DNA of 33,509 bases, from NCBI RefSeq assembly GCF_019049285.1, contig NZ_JAGMUL010000053.1, positions 1 to 33,509 on the forward strand. Direction: 5' to 3'. This document shows, one piece after another, positions 1 through 8,291 of this stretch. A program made the position numbers and the translations under genes. The notes below the pieces were generated by a model. It saw only the letters and a program-made list of their open reading frames with translations, searched no databases and was not told where the DNA came from. This DNA is from Streptomyces sp. AC550_RSS872 (GTDB taxonomy: Bacteria > Actinomycetota > Actinomycetes > Streptomycetales > Streptomycetaceae). The number at the start of each line of letters is the position of its first letter. The first letter of the stretch is position 1.

Positions 1-61
1 GCGCCCCCCGCACCCACCCCCGCAGATCCCTCAATTGGCCCGCGTGGCTCGCGGACCCCAG

Positions 62-91
62 GGCCCTGACCCACGATGAAGGCTCAGGGCC
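62..91. other. Inverted repeat upstream of the spore-pigment operon
   Basis: GGCCCTGA (62-69) pairs with TCAGGGCC (84-91) across a 14-nt loop. It lies about 70 nt before the first pigment gene. It could be an operator in the operon promoter or a weak terminator for a gene off the left edge. There is no T-tract, so I cannot decide. The rest of 1-159 shows no convincing -10/-35 pair; the S. coelicolor whiE operon also depends on developmental control that is hard to read from sequence. Confidence 0.35.
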
Positions 92-159
92 GAAACCCGC
101 GTTCGCGCTGGTGGACACGGACGGCCGCCGCTTGCTCCCGCGAAGGAAGGGTCTGCCGG

Positions 160-1269
160 ATGACCACTTCGCCCTACACATCCCAGTCGGCGTTCGACGG
201 CTCCAGGATGCGAGTCCTTCTGCTGGTCGACCTCCACGAAGGCGCCGAGCGACAGTTCCTGGACGCGTACGAGCAGATGCGCGACCGCGTCGCGTCCGTC
301 CCCGGCCACCTCGGTGACCAACTGTGCCAGTCCCTGGAGAACCCGTCCCAGTGGCTCATCACGAGCGAATGGGCCACCGCCCCGCCGTACCACGCCTGGG
401 TCAACAGCGACGAGCACATCGACACGGTCCGGCCCCTGACCCGCTGCGCCCGCGAGATCCGCTCGCTGCGCTACGGCATCGTCCGTGAAACCGGCGGCAC
501 CCACCCCCGCACCGGCGGCCTCCAGAGAGACGTACGCGTCGGCGACGGGGTCATCCGCCACGCCCTGACCTTCACCGTCAAACCCGGCTCCGAGTCCAAG
601 GTCGCCGAGATCCTCGCCGGCTACGCCCCGCCGGAGGCCCGCGTCGACGACACCACGCGACTGCGCCGCACCACCCTGTTCCTGCACGGCAACCGGGTCG
701 TCAGGACCGTGGAGGTCGAGGGCGACCTCACGACGGCGCTGCGCCACGTCTCCCGCCAGCCCGAGATCCGGGCCGTCGAAGAGGCCCTCAACCCGCATCT
801 GGAGCAGCACCGGGATCTCACCGACCCCGAGTCCGCCCGGACCTTCTTCGCCCGCGCCGCCATGCCCCCCGTCCACCACGTGACGCGCGGCGGCCCGGAA
901 CCGGCCGGCCTCACCCGGCACGCCCTCTACTACCCGGCCAAAGAGGGCTGCGGAATGGCGCTGGCCCGGTTCCTCTCGACCCAGGACGAGACCGCGGCGG
1001 CCGACCCGGCCGGCCCCGTGCACCGCAGCACCGTCTTCCAGCGCGAGGACATCGTCGTCCGCCTCATCGACGTACGGGGTGACCCCGAAACCGATCCGGC
1101 CATGGCGCTCGGCATCCAAGGCCCGAGGAAGGCCGCCGTGCTGGCCCGGCTGCTCGACGGCGACGCGCTCGGCGTCGAGGGAGCGCTCAGGGGCGAACGG
1201 GAGGCGACCCGCCTCCTCTCGCACGCCGGCATGGCACTGATCACCGACCGCAGGGCAGCGCAGTCCTGA
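160..1269 (+). CDS. SchA/CurD-domain protein, WhiE ORFI homologue
   Basis: 369-residue protein, first gene of the spore-pigment operon. Residues about 17-110 form an antibiotic-biosynthesis-monooxygenase-like (dimeric alpha-beta barrel) domain with the segment VPGHLGDQLCQSL. Residues about 133-212 and 253-332 are two related copies of a second unit, each opening with RHAL, followed by an R-S/T-T-x-F strand and ending in a V-R-x-(V/I)-(E/D)-V pattern, as in SchA/CurD family proteins. The family is known from spore-pigment and curamycin clusters; its exact role is not settled, and it is presumed to help fold or modify the polyketide. I chose ATG 160 because GAAGGAAGG (142-150) lies 9 nt upstream; ATG 208 would also preserve the first domain. 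It is followed 67 nt later by the cupin gene. Confidence 0.88.
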   Translation: MTTSPYTSQSAFDGSRMRVLLLVDLHEGAERQFLDAYEQMRDRVASVPGHLGDQLCQSLENPSQWLITSEWATAPPYHAWVNSDEHIDTVRPLTRCAREIRSLRYGIVRETGGTHPRTGGLQRDVRVGDGVIRHALTFTVKPGSESKVAEILAGYAPPEARVDDTTRLRRTTLFLHGNRVVRTVEVEGDLTTALRHVSRQPEIRAVEEALNPHLEQHRDLTDPESARTFFARAAMPPVHHVTRGGPEPAGLTRHALYYPAKEGCGMALARFLSTQDETAAADPAGPVHRSTVFQREDIVVRLIDVRGDPETDPAMALGIQGPRKAAVLARLLDGDALGVEGALRGEREATRLLSHAGMALITDRRAAQS

Positions 1270-1336
1270 CCGAACAGGGAGTCGCACAGGGATCCACACA
1301 GCGACCCACCCCCATCGAACGACCTGGAGACAGACC

Positions 1337-1801
1337 ATGGACAAGATGCGCCCGCGCGTCGTGGACCTCAACGAGATCGAGCCCAACCGCAAGCGCGGCG
1401 GCGACCTGCGCACTCTGCTCACCCCTGTCACGGTGGGTGCCACGAGCGGCTTCATGGGCCTGGCCATCATCCAGCCCGGCGAACGCATCAGCGAGCACTA
1501 CCACCCGTACTCCGAGGAGTTCATCTACGTCGTCGAGGGCAGACTGGAGGTCGACCTGGACGGAGAAACGTTTCCTCTCCGCTCCGACCAGGGCCTCATG
1601 ATCCCCATCGACATGCGGCACCGCTTCCGCAACGTCGGCGACGAGGAAGCCCGCATGATCTTCCATCTGGGCCCCCTCGCCCCGAACCCGAAGCTCGGCC
1701 ACGTCGACACCGAGGCCCCGGAGATCAGCGACGACGTCCAGGCATACCCGCTCGTCCAGGGGGAGGGTGCGCAGCCGGAACGCCCAGGGGTGCTGTCATG
1801 A
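1337..1801 (+). CDS. Cupin-fold polyketide protein, WhiE ORFII/CurC homologue
   Basis: 154-residue single-domain cupin. Motif 1 is visible as G-x5-H-Y-H-x3-E ending in VVEG. Motif 2 is visible as P-I-D-M-R-H-x3-N. Together they supply the usual metal ligands (two His, a Glu and a third His). Homologues occur in spore-pigment clusters (WhiE ORFII, CurC) and are thought to assist cyclisation or oxidation of the poly-beta-ketone; the reaction is not proven. A GGAGA ribosome-binding site lies just before ATG 1337. The stop overlaps the KS-alpha start in an ATGA, so the two are translationally coupled. Confidence 0.88.
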   Translation: MDKMRPRVVDLNEIEPNRKRGGDLRTLLTPVTVGATSGFMGLAIIQPGERISEHYHPYSEEFIYVVEGRLEVDLDGETFPLRSDQGLMIPIDMRHRFRNVGDEEARMIFHLGPLAPNPKLGHVDTEAPEISDDVQAYPLVQGEGAQPERPGVLS

Positions 1802-3069
1802 CCCGGCGCGTGGCGGTCACCGGCATAGGCGTGGTCGCCCCGGGCGGCATAGGGGCGCCGGCGTTCTGGGACCTGCTCTCCAACGGCCGTACGGCCACCC
1901 GTGGCATCACCCTGTTCGACCCCGAGGGCCTGCGCTCCCGGATCGCCGCCGAGTGCGACTTCGACCCCCTCGCGCACGGCCTCGCCACCGACGTCGTCGA
2001 ACGCGCAGACCGGTACATACAGTTCGCCCTGGTCGCCGCCCAGGAGGCCGTCGCCGACAGCGGCGTCGACTTCGCCGCCGAGGACCCCTGGCGGGTGGCA
2101 GTCTCCCTGGGCAGCGCGGTCGGCGGTACGACCCGGCTCGAACACGACTACGTCCTCGTCAGCGAACGCGGACAGCGCTGGGACGTCGACCACCGCGCCG
2201 CCGAGCCGCAACTGCACCGGGCGTTCTCGCCCAGCACGCTGGCGGCCGACGTCGCGGAGCGGTTCGGGGCCCAGGGACCGGTGCAGACCGTGTCCACCGG
2301 CTGCACCTCCGGACTCGACGCCGTGGGATACGCCTTCCACACCATCGAGGAGGGCCGCGCCGACCTCTGCATAGCCGGCGCCTCGGACTCCCCGATCTCC
2401 CCGATCACCATGGCCTGCTTCGACGCCATCAAGGCCACCTCCCCGAACAACGACGACCCGGAGCACGCCTCCCGCCCCTTCGACGCCCACCGCGACGGCT
2501 TCGTCATGGGCGAGGGAGCCGCCGTACTCGTCCTGGAGGAACTGGAGCACGCCCGCGCGCGCGGCGCGCACGTCTACTGCGAGATCGGCGGCTACGCCAC
2601 CTACGGCAACGCCTACCACATGACCGGACTCACCGGTGAGGGCCTGGAGATGGCCCGGGCCATCGACGACACGCTCGACCACGCGCGCGTGGACCCCACC
2701 GAGATCGACTACGTCAACGCGCACGGCTCGGGCACCCGCCAGAACGACCGGCACGAGACCGCCGCGGTCAAGAAGTCACTGGGCGCCCACGCCTACGACA
2801 CCCCCATGAGCTCGATCAAGTCCATGGTGGGCCACTCGCTCGGCGCGATCGGCGCGATCGAGGTCGTCGCCTGTGTGCTCGCACTGGCCCGCCAGGTGGT
2901 CCCGCCGACGGCGAACTACGAGACCCCGGACCCCGAGTGCGACCTGGACTACGTCCCGCGCACCGCCCGCCCGCGCAGGCTCGACAACGTGCTCTCCGTG
3001 GGCAGCGGCTTCGGCGGGTTCCAGTCCGCGGTGCTCCTGACGGGGCCGAGTGGGAGGAGACGACGATGA
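1798..3069 (+). CDS. Spore-pigment ketosynthase alpha subunit (WhiE ORFIII type)
   Basis: 423-residue type II polyketide synthase KS-alpha. It performs repeated decarboxylative condensations of malonyl units held on the ACP, as a heterodimer with the next gene product. The catalytic set is intact: nucleophile Cys169 in STGCTSG, His309 in NAHGSGT, Lys341 in SSIKS and His346 in VGHSLGA. Length is normal for the family. The cluster context (cupin and SchA/CurD genes upstream, TcmI-type cyclase downstream) indicates the spore-pigment class rather than an antibiotic cluster; WhiE-type synthases are known to make C24 chains. Both ends overlap neighbours by ATGA. Confidence 0.96.
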   Translation: MTRRVAVTGIGVVAPGGIGAPAFWDLLSNGRTATRGITLFDPEGLRSRIAAECDFDPLAHGLATDVVERADRYIQFALVAAQEAVADSGVDFAAEDPWRVAVSLGSAVGGTTRLEHDYVLVSERGQRWDVDHRAAEPQLHRAFSPSTLAADVAERFGAQGPVQTVSTGCTSGLDAVGYAFHTIEEGRADLCIAGASDSPISPITMACFDAIKATSPNNDDPEHASRPFDAHRDGFVMGEGAAVLVLEELEHARARGAHVYCEIGGYATYGNAYHMTGLTGEGLEMARAIDDTLDHARVDPTEIDYVNAHGSGTRQNDRHETAAVKKSLGAHAYDTPMSSIKSMVGHSLGAIGAIEVVACVLALARQVVPPTANYETPDPECDLDYVPRTARPRRLDNVLSVGSGFGGFQSAVLLTGPSGRRRR

Positions 3070-4313
3070 GCGGTCGACGCACCCGGCACACCGCGGTCAC
3101 CGGCCTCGGCGTGGTCGCGCCCAACGGCCTGGACGCGGACACCTACTGGAAGTCCGTCAAGGAGGGCGCGAGCGTGCTGGACCGGATCACCCGGGACGGC
3201 TGCGAGCACCTGCCGCTCCGGGTCGCCGGCGAGGTCCGCGGATTCGACCCCTCGGCCCTCATCGAGGAGACCTTCCTCGTCCAGACCGACAAGTTCACCC
3301 ACTTCGCGCTGGCCGCCGCCGACGCCGCCCTCCAGGACGCGGGGCTGAGCAGCAGCGCCGCCGACTCGCCGTACTCCGTCGGCGTGGTCACCGCGGCCGG
3401 GTCCGGCGGCGGTGAGTTCGGCCAGCGGGAACTCCAGAAGCTGTGGGGACAGGGATCCCGGTTCGTCGGGCCGTACCAGTCCATCGCCTGGTTCTACGCG
3501 GCCAGCACCGGCCAGATCTCCATCCGCAAGGGCTTCAAGGGCCCCTGCGGGGTGGTGGCCAGCGACGAGGCGGGCGGCCTGGACGCCGTCGCGCACGCCG
3601 CCCGGGCCGTGCACCGGGGGACCGACGTGGTGGTGGTCGGGGCCGCCGAGGCGCCGCTCGCCCCCTACTCGGGAGTCTGCCAGCTCGGCTACCCCGAGCT
3701 CAGCACCGAGGCGGACCCGGATCGCGCCTACCGCCCCTTCACCCAGGCGGCCTGCGGTTTCGTACCAGCCGAGGGCGGTGCCGTACTGGTCGTGGAGGAC
3801 CTGGAGCGGGCCGGGCGCCGGGGCGCCTTCGTCCGGGCCACCGTGGCCGGACACGCCGCCACCTTCACCGGCGCCTCGCGCTGGGACCGGTCGCGGGAAG
3901 GGCTCGCGCACGCCGTCCGCGGCGCCCTCGACGAGGCCGGCTGCGCACCGGAGGAGATCGACGTGGTCTTCGCCGACGCGATGGGCGTCCCCGAGGCGGA
4001 CCGCGCGGAGGCGCTCGCCCTCGCCGACGCCCTCGGCCCGCACGGCACCCGCGTGCCGGTGACCGCCCCCAAGACCGGTATCGGACGGTCGTACTGCGGG
4101 GCGCCGCTGCTGGACATCGTGGCCGCGGTACAGGCCATGGAGCACGGGCAGATACCGCCGACGCCGGGCGTCTACGACATCTGCCACGACATCGATCTCG
4201 TGACCGTCAGGCCGCGCCCCGCCGAGCTCCGCACCGCCCTGGTCCTCAGCCGGGGACTCATGGGCTCCAACGCGGCGCTCGTCCTGCGTCGTGGCCCCGG
4301 ATCCGCCGTCTGA
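3066..4313 (+). CDS. Ketosynthase beta subunit / chain length factor (WhiE ORFIV type)
   Basis: 415-residue KS-beta, partner of KS-alpha, which sets chain length and primes synthesis by decarboxylating malonyl-ACP. It is homologous over its full length but lacks the nucleophile: aligning P-V-Q-T-V-S-T-G-C of KS-alpha with P-C-G-V-V-A-S-D-E here puts Glu168 where Cys169 sits. Most chain length factors have Gln at this position, so Glu is notable. The KS His motifs are also lost, as expected. The start is the ATG inside ATGA at 3066-3069; the reading frame is open further upstream, but that part overlaps KS-alpha and has no family support. Confidence 0.95.
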   Translation: MSGRRTRHTAVTGLGVVAPNGLDADTYWKSVKEGASVLDRITRDGCEHLPLRVAGEVRGFDPSALIEETFLVQTDKFTHFALAAADAALQDAGLSSSAADSPYSVGVVTAAGSGGGEFGQRELQKLWGQGSRFVGPYQSIAWFYAASTGQISIRKGFKGPCGVVASDEAGGLDAVAHAARAVHRGTDVVVVGAAEAPLAPYSGVCQLGYPELSTEADPDRAYRPFTQAACGFVPAEGGAVLVVEDLERAGRRGAFVRATVAGHAATFTGASRWDRSREGLAHAVRGALDEAGCAPEEIDVVFADAMGVPEADRAEALALADALGPHGTRVPVTAPKTGIGRSYCGAPLLDIVAAVQAMEHGQIPPTPGVYDICHDIDLVTVRPRPAELRTALVLSRGLMGSNAALVLRRGPGSAV

Positions 4314-4336
4314 ACAGAACACCAAGGAGAACCCGC

Positions 4337-4603
4337 ATGACCACCGACGTGACCCAAGTGACCGTCGAGGAACTGGCCGCCCTGATGAAGAAGGCCGCCG
4401 GCGTGACCGTCGACCCGCAGGAACTTCAGCGCCGGGCGGACACACCCTTCGGCGAGTTCGGACTGGACTCGCTCGGCCTGCTCGGCATCGTGGGCGAGCT
4501 GGAGAACCGGCACGGCCGGGCGCTGCCCACCGACGCCGAGCGCTGCAAGAGCCCCCGCGCCTTCCTCGACCTCGTCAACGGCGCCCTCACGACAGGAGCC
4601 TGA
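4337..4603 (+). CDS. Acyl carrier protein of the spore-pigment PKS (WhiE ORFV type)
   Basis: 88-residue type II ACP that carries the growing polyketide on 4'-phosphopantetheine. The attachment site is Ser45 in FGLDSLGLLG. The sequence fits the four-helix ACP fold, and its size is typical. AAGGAG at 4324-4329 is well placed for ATG 4337, 23 nt after the KS-beta stop. The next gene starts one base after the stop codon, so coupling continues. Confidence 0.95.
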   Translation: MTTDVTQVTVEELAALMKKAAGVTVDPQELQRRADTPFGEFGLDSLGLLGIVGELENRHGRALPTDAERCKSPRAFLDLVNGALTTGA

Positions 4604-4604
4604 A

Positions 4605-5060
4605 GTGGCCGGACACACCGAGAACGAGATCACCATCGCCGCACCCGTCGACCTCGTCTGGGACATGACGAACGACCTGGACCGCTGGCCCCAGCTGTTC
4701 AGCGAGTACGCCTCCTGCGAGGTGCTGTCCCGCGAGGGCGACACCGTGACCTTCCGCCTGACCATGCACCCCGACGAGAACGGCAAGGTGTGGAGCTGGG
4801 TGTCGGAGCGGGTCGCCGACCGCGAGAAGCTCGTCGTCCGCGCCCGCCGGGTCGAGACCGGCCCCTTCGAGTACATGAACATCGTCTGGGAGTACGAGGA
4901 GACCCCGGCCGGCACCAGGATGCACTGGACGCAGGACTTCGCCATGAAGCCCGACGCCCCGGTCGACGACGCCGGGATGACGGAGATCATCAACCGCAAC
5001 TCGCCCATCCAGATGGAGCTCATCCGCAAGCGTGTGGAGGACGCATGCACCACGCACTGA
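4605..5060 (+). CDS. Aromatase/cyclase, SRPBCC fold (WhiE ORFVI type)
   Basis: 151-residue single-domain START/SRPBCC polyketide aromatase/cyclase. It opens with an E-x-E-I-T-I-A-A-P-V-D-L-V-W strand-helix, and a strand later carries TRMHWTQDF. Members bind the nascent poly-beta-ketone in a hydrophobic helix-grip cavity and close and aromatise the first ring; in S. coelicolor WhiE ORFVI directs C9-C14 first-ring closure. The GTG start at 4605 follows AGGAG at 4594-4598. The 3' end overlaps the next cyclase gene by 16 nt. Confidence 0.93.
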   Translation: MAGHTENEITIAAPVDLVWDMTNDLDRWPQLFSEYASCEVLSREGDTVTFRLTMHPDENGKVWSWVSERVADREKLVVRARRVETGPFEYMNIVWEYEETPAGTRMHWTQDFAMKPDAPVDDAGMTEIINRNSPIQMELIRKRVEDACTTH

Positions 5061-5365
5061 TCGTCGCCCGCATGGCCCCGCAGTCGGCCAAGGACATCGC
5101 CGACGTCTTCGCGGCCTCCGACCGCGGCGAACTCCCGCACCTCGTCGGGGTGACCAAGCGCTCCCTGTTCCAGTTCGGCGATGTGTACATGCACTTCATC
5201 GAGGCCGAGCAGGACCCGGGACCCGCCATCGCCAAGGTGGCCGGACACCCCGAGTTCGTCGACATCAGCAGGCGGCTCGAAGCGTTCGTGAGCCCGTACG
5301 ACCCGGAGACCTGGCGGAGTCCGAAGGACGCGATGGCGCGCTGTTTCTATCAGTGGGAACGCTGA
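5045..5365 (+). CDS. TcmI-type polyketide cyclase (WhiE ORFVII type)
   Basis: 106-residue small cyclase of the TcmI family (ferredoxin-like alpha-beta barrel). It opens MHHALIVARMAP, has the family's F-x-x-S-D-R-G-E-L-P-H-L segment, and ends with a Phe-Tyr-x-Trp tail (CFYQWER). TcmI cyclases close later rings after the first aromatase step. ATG 5045 is preceded by GGAGG (5036-5040) and lies inside the upstream gene. It is the last gene of the operon; a strong hairpin terminator follows 8 nt after the stop. Confidence 0.92.
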   Translation: MHHALIVARMAPQSAKDIADVFAASDRGELPHLVGVTKRSLFQFGDVYMHFIEAEQDPGPAIAKVAGHPEFVDISRRLEAFVSPYDPETWRSPKDAMARCFYQWER

Positions 5366-5373
5366 ACGAAGAA

Positions 5374-5410
5374 GGCCGCCGCCCGCGCTGACCGAGCGCG
5401 GGCGGCGGCC
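5374..5410. terminator. Bidirectional terminator between the PKS operon and the amidohydrolase gene
   Basis: A perfect 16-bp GC-rich stem (5374-5389 with 5395-5410) closes a 5-nt loop GACCG. The stem contains GGCCGCCGCC/GGCGGCGGCC. It sits between two convergent genes ending at 5365 and 5426, so it probably stops transcription from both sides. As usual in Streptomyces there is little T-tract. Confidence 0.9.
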
Positions 5411-5425
5411 CTTCCCTGCATACGG

Positions 5426-6394
5426 CTACGGACGTGCGAGCCCCGGCATCAGCCGCAGCGCGTTCTCCCGGTTGATGCCCTGGAGCTGCTGCTCCGAGAG
5501 GAACGGGTCGCCGTCCAGCGCGGGCGTCACGCTGTCGACGATGACGTGCGCCGGAGTGGGCGGCCAGTCGGTGCCGAAGAGGATGCGGTCGGGGTCGACC
5601 GTGGCCAGCAGGGTGGGGGTGGCCGAGGGCGACATGGGGCCGGCGGTGTCGAAGTAGAACCGGTGCAGGTGGTCACGGACCCGGCCGGGCTCGATCGGCG
5701 GGTTGAGCTTTCCGCCGAAGAGGTCGAGCCGGGTGGCCATGTAGGGGAGGAAGCCCCCGCCGTGCGGAAGGATGAAGCTGAGGTTCGGATAGCGGTCCAG
5801 GGTGCCGTTGCGGATGAGGTTGATGGCCGCACGCGTGGTGTCCAGCAGGAAGTCGCACACGAAGGGCGGCATCCCCGGCAGCCCCTCGCCCCCGTCCTTG
5901 CCGGGGACCGCCACCTCCATGGGGTGCGTGCTGATGACCGCGGACCGGTCGTTCAGCTCCTGGAGCAGACGGTCGTGCGACTCGTCGCCGAGGAAGACGC
6001 CGTTGACGCTGGTCCGGGTGCTCACCCCGATCGCCCCGAGCTCGTCGAGACCGTGGCGCACGCTCCACGCGGAGAGCTCCAGGTCGTCGAGGAACACGGG
6101 GGTGAAGAACGCGAAGCGCGCGGGATTCGCCTCGACGACCTCGGCCGCGGCCCCGAGGGCGACCCGGGCGCTCTCCTGCCGTTCGGTGCGCTCACGGAAC
6201 CGGCCCAGCATCGCCACGGTCATGACGGAGGTGCCGATGCCCGTCTTGTCCATGATCTCCAGCGCCGCGTTCAGGTCCCAGCGGGTCCACCAGGGCAGCT
6301 TCTCGCGGTGGACGACACCTCGCTCCTCCGCCCAGTCCAGCCAGGCCGGCGCGGTGAAGTGGTGATGGACGTCGATGCGTCCGGCAAGGGTCAT
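5426..6394 (-). CDS. ACMSD/6-methylsalicylate-decarboxylase-like amidohydrolase
   Basis: 322-residue amidohydrolase-2 family TIM barrel. Metal and catalytic residues of the ACMSD-type decarboxylases are visible: His10-x-His12 in DVHHHF, His157 in STHPME, His211 in LPHGGGF and Asp276 in GTDWPP. Relatives decarboxylate aromatic or enoic acids (aminocarboxymuconate semialdehyde, 6-methylsalicylate, gamma-resorcylate) without an organic cofactor, using a divalent metal. Its place within the pigment cluster, downstream of the hydroxylase, suggests it removes a carboxyl group from the aromatic polyketide; this is inference. It is not part of the classical eight-gene whiE set. Hydrolase activity on another substrate remains possible. 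Confidence 0.85.
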   Translation of the reverse strand: MTLAGRIDVHHHFTAPAWLDWAEERGVVHREKLPWWTRWDLNAALEIMDKTGIGTSVMTVAMLGRFRERTERQESARVALGAAAEVVEANPARFAFFTPVFLDDLELSAWSVRHGLDELGAIGVSTRTSVNGVFLGDESHDRLLQELNDRSAVISTHPMEVAVPGKDGGEGLPGMPPFVCDFLLDTTRAAINLIRNGTLDRYPNLSFILPHGGGFLPYMATRLDLFGGKLNPPIEPGRVRDHLHRFYFDTAGPMSPSATPTLLATVDPDRILFGTDWPPTPAHVIVDSVTPALDGDPFLSEQQLQGINRENALRLMPGLARP

Positions 6395-6415
6395 GGCAGC
6401 GTCCTAGTCTTGGAT

Positions 6416-6444
6416 TCGGTACATCCGGGTTCCGGCGAGGTCAA
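6416..6444 (-). promoter_or_regulatory. Candidate promoter for the amidohydrolase gene
   Basis: Read on the reverse strand: TTGACC (6439-6444), a 17-nt spacer, then TACCGA (6416-6421), about 20 nt before the start codon at 6394. The -35 fits the housekeeping consensus well; the -10 lacks the final T. The 121-nt gap to the upstream hydroxylase gene supports a separate promoter. Seen by eye only. Confidence 0.4.
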
Positions 6445-6515
6445 CGCGCGACCAGCCACGACGAGCCCGCGGACGAAGAGCGGCCCGTCGCGGCACTCCC
6501 GCCGGAGCGCTTGCG

Positions 6516-8147
6516 TCAGTCACGGCACAACACGCTCTGAAGCACGTTCGTCAGGACGCGGTCGGCGTCCGGCATCGCGGCGTCCGCCCGCCAGGCCACG
6601 AAGCCGTCCGGGCGCACCAGCACGGCGCCGTCCTCGGCCGTGCCGTGCAACTCCGCCCAGTCGGCGTCCGTGTCGGGCGCGAGGTCGTGATCGGGCCCTG
6701 TGCCCACGAGGTACGCCTCGATGGGCACGCCCAGGTTCAGCGAGGCCCGCTCCACCGCGGTCCGCCACTTCTGGCCGCCGGACCCGGCGAGCAGCACGAA
6801 GGAACGCTCGTACAGATCGAGCGTGGAGATCCTCATGTCGCCGCGCATGACCCACATATGGGGCGCACGGCTGCCCGGCTCACCGCCCAGCTGGAAGGTG
6901 TCGGGCACGATCGGCTGATCCGCGTGGGCGCCCACCACGGCGTTGGACGCGTACCGGTAGCACAGGGCGACGGTCATCAGGTCCGCCGGATCGTTGTTGC
7001 GTCCAGCGGCGGGGCTGAAGCCCGGGTGCTGTTCGTCGGCGGCCTGCACGCACGCGCGCGTGCCGGTCGCGAGGGCGACGGGCCGGCGTTCGAGCTCGTA
7101 GCTGTCGAGCAGCGACGGACAGGCCCAGCCGCGCAGCACCGCGGCGAGCTTCCAGGCGAGGTTGTGAGCGTCCTGGATCCCGGTGTTGGAGCCGAACGCC
7201 CCGGTGGGCGGCATCTCGTGGGCCGAGTCGCCGGCCAGGAAGACGCGGCCCGCGCCGTAGCTGTCGGCGACGCGCTTCGAGGCGTGCCAGGGGGCCTTGC
7301 CGGTGATCTCGACGTCGATGTCCGGCACACCGACGGCCGCGCGGATGTGTGCCGAAAGCCGCTCGTCGGTGAAGTCCTCCAGTTCCTCACCCCGGTCGGG
7401 ATACCAGGGAACGTGGATCACCCAGCGCTCCTTGTTGTCCACCGGCAGCAGGGCGCCTTCCCCGTCGGGGGCGGTGACGTAGCAGACGACGAACCGCCTG
7501 TCTCCGACGTGGTTCTTCAGGGTCCTGCTGCGGAACGTCACGCTGACGTTGTGGAACAGCTCCCCCGGCCCCGACTGGCCGATCCCCAGATGGCCCCGGA
7601 CGGGGCTGCGCGGGCCGTCGGCGGCCACCAGGTACTCGGCGTCCACGGTGCGCATCTCGCCGGTTTCCCGGTTCCTGATCTCGGCCCGAACGCCGTCCGC
7701 GTGCTCCGTGAAGGAGAGCATCTCCGAGTTGAAGCGGATGTCGGCACCCTGCTCGCGGGCGTACTCCAGCAGCACCGGTTCGAGATCGTTCTGGCTGCAC
7801 AGGCACCAGTCCGAGGAACTCACCCGGGAGATGTCCATGCCTCCGGAGATGTCCCCGATGATCCAGCGGCGCTGCTTCCCGGTGAGTCGGTCCACCTGGA
7901 GGATGCCGTCGTTGCCGGAGAGAACGCGGGCCGCCTCCCGGATGCGTGACTCCAGGCCGGCGGTCCGGTAAATCTCCATGGTGCGCACGTTGTTGCCGCG
8001 ACCACGCGGGTGTGTGGAGGTCGCGGCATGCCGCTCCACGAGCAGGTGCTCGATTCCGAGGCGCCCCAGGAAAACCGAAGTGGAAAGACCCACCAGGGAT
8101 CCGCCCACGATGAGGACTGGTACAGATTCCGCTTCGTGTCCGCTCAC
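6516..8147 (-). CDS. FAD-dependent polyketide hydroxylase (WhiE ORFVIII type)
   Basis: About 543-residue flavoprotein monooxygenase of the PHBH/aromatic hydroxylase class. Visible motifs are an N-terminal dinucleotide-binding VLIVGGSLVGL, the DG motif LVAADGPRSPVR and the GD motif RVFLAGDSAHEMPP, followed by a C-terminal thioredoxin-like domain typical of these enzymes. In S. coelicolor, WhiE ORFVIII is a late tailoring hydroxylase that changes the spore colour. I placed the start at GTG 8147, which gives a conventional short N-terminus (VSGHEAESVPVLIVGG). The frame is open to 8300, but that extension would cross the P450 start. TTG 8165 is an alternative; neither has a good Shine-Dalgarno. 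Its position downstream of the PKS operon differs from S. coelicolor. Confidence 0.88.
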   Translation of the reverse strand: MSGHEAESVPVLIVGGSLVGLSTSVFLGRLGIEHLLVERHAATSTHPRGRGNNVRTMEIYRTAGLESRIREAARVLSGNDGILQVDRLTGKQRRWIIGDISGGMDISRVSSSDWCLCSQNDLEPVLLEYAREQGADIRFNSEMLSFTEHADGVRAEIRNRETGEMRTVDAEYLVAADGPRSPVRGHLGIGQSGPGELFHNVSVTFRSRTLKNHVGDRRFVVCYVTAPDGEGALLPVDNKERWVIHVPWYPDRGEELEDFTDERLSAHIRAAVGVPDIDVEITGKAPWHASKRVADSYGAGRVFLAGDSAHEMPPTGAFGSNTGIQDAHNLAWKLAAVLRGWACPSLLDSYELERRPVALATGTRACVQAADEQHPGFSPAAGRNNDPADLMTVALCYRYASNAVVGAHADQPIVPDTFQLGGEPGSRAPHMWVMRGDMRISTLDLYERSFVLLAGSGGQKWRTAVERASLNLGVPIEAYLVGTGPDHDLAPDTDADWAELHGTAEDGAVLVRPDGFVAWRADAAMPDADRVLTNVLQSVLCRD

Positions 8148-8291
8148 GTCGACGATGTTTACCAAGCAGGACTGCCACACACACGTGTTCCGGCGAGCCG
8201 ACCCATATGGACCAGCATCGTTTGCGACGCGGTGTCGCCCGGGAAACTGTGGCTCCGACCACGGAAATTCACGCCGACCCGGGGACCAGTC
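8148..8291. promoter_or_regulatory. Divergent promoter region, hydroxylase and P450 genes
   Basis: 144 nt separate the start codons of the reverse-strand hydroxylase and the forward P450. I find no clear -10/-35 pair of the housekeeping type in either direction. That would fit control by a developmental sigma factor, as for the late whiE promoter in S. coelicolor (sigma-F dependent), but I cannot demonstrate a specific box. Confidence 0.5.

Noticed and set aside
1..69. Open frame from the left edge to a TGA at 67-69, possibly the tail of an upstream gene
   Set aside because: Two frames are open here, the translation is Pro-rich without features, and 23 codons are too few to judge.
31..1488. 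485-codon reverse open frame opposite the SchA/CurD and cupin genes
   Set aside because: A GC-rich mirror frame with Gly/Val/Arg-rich translation and no family features; the forward genes have motifs and ribosome-binding sites.
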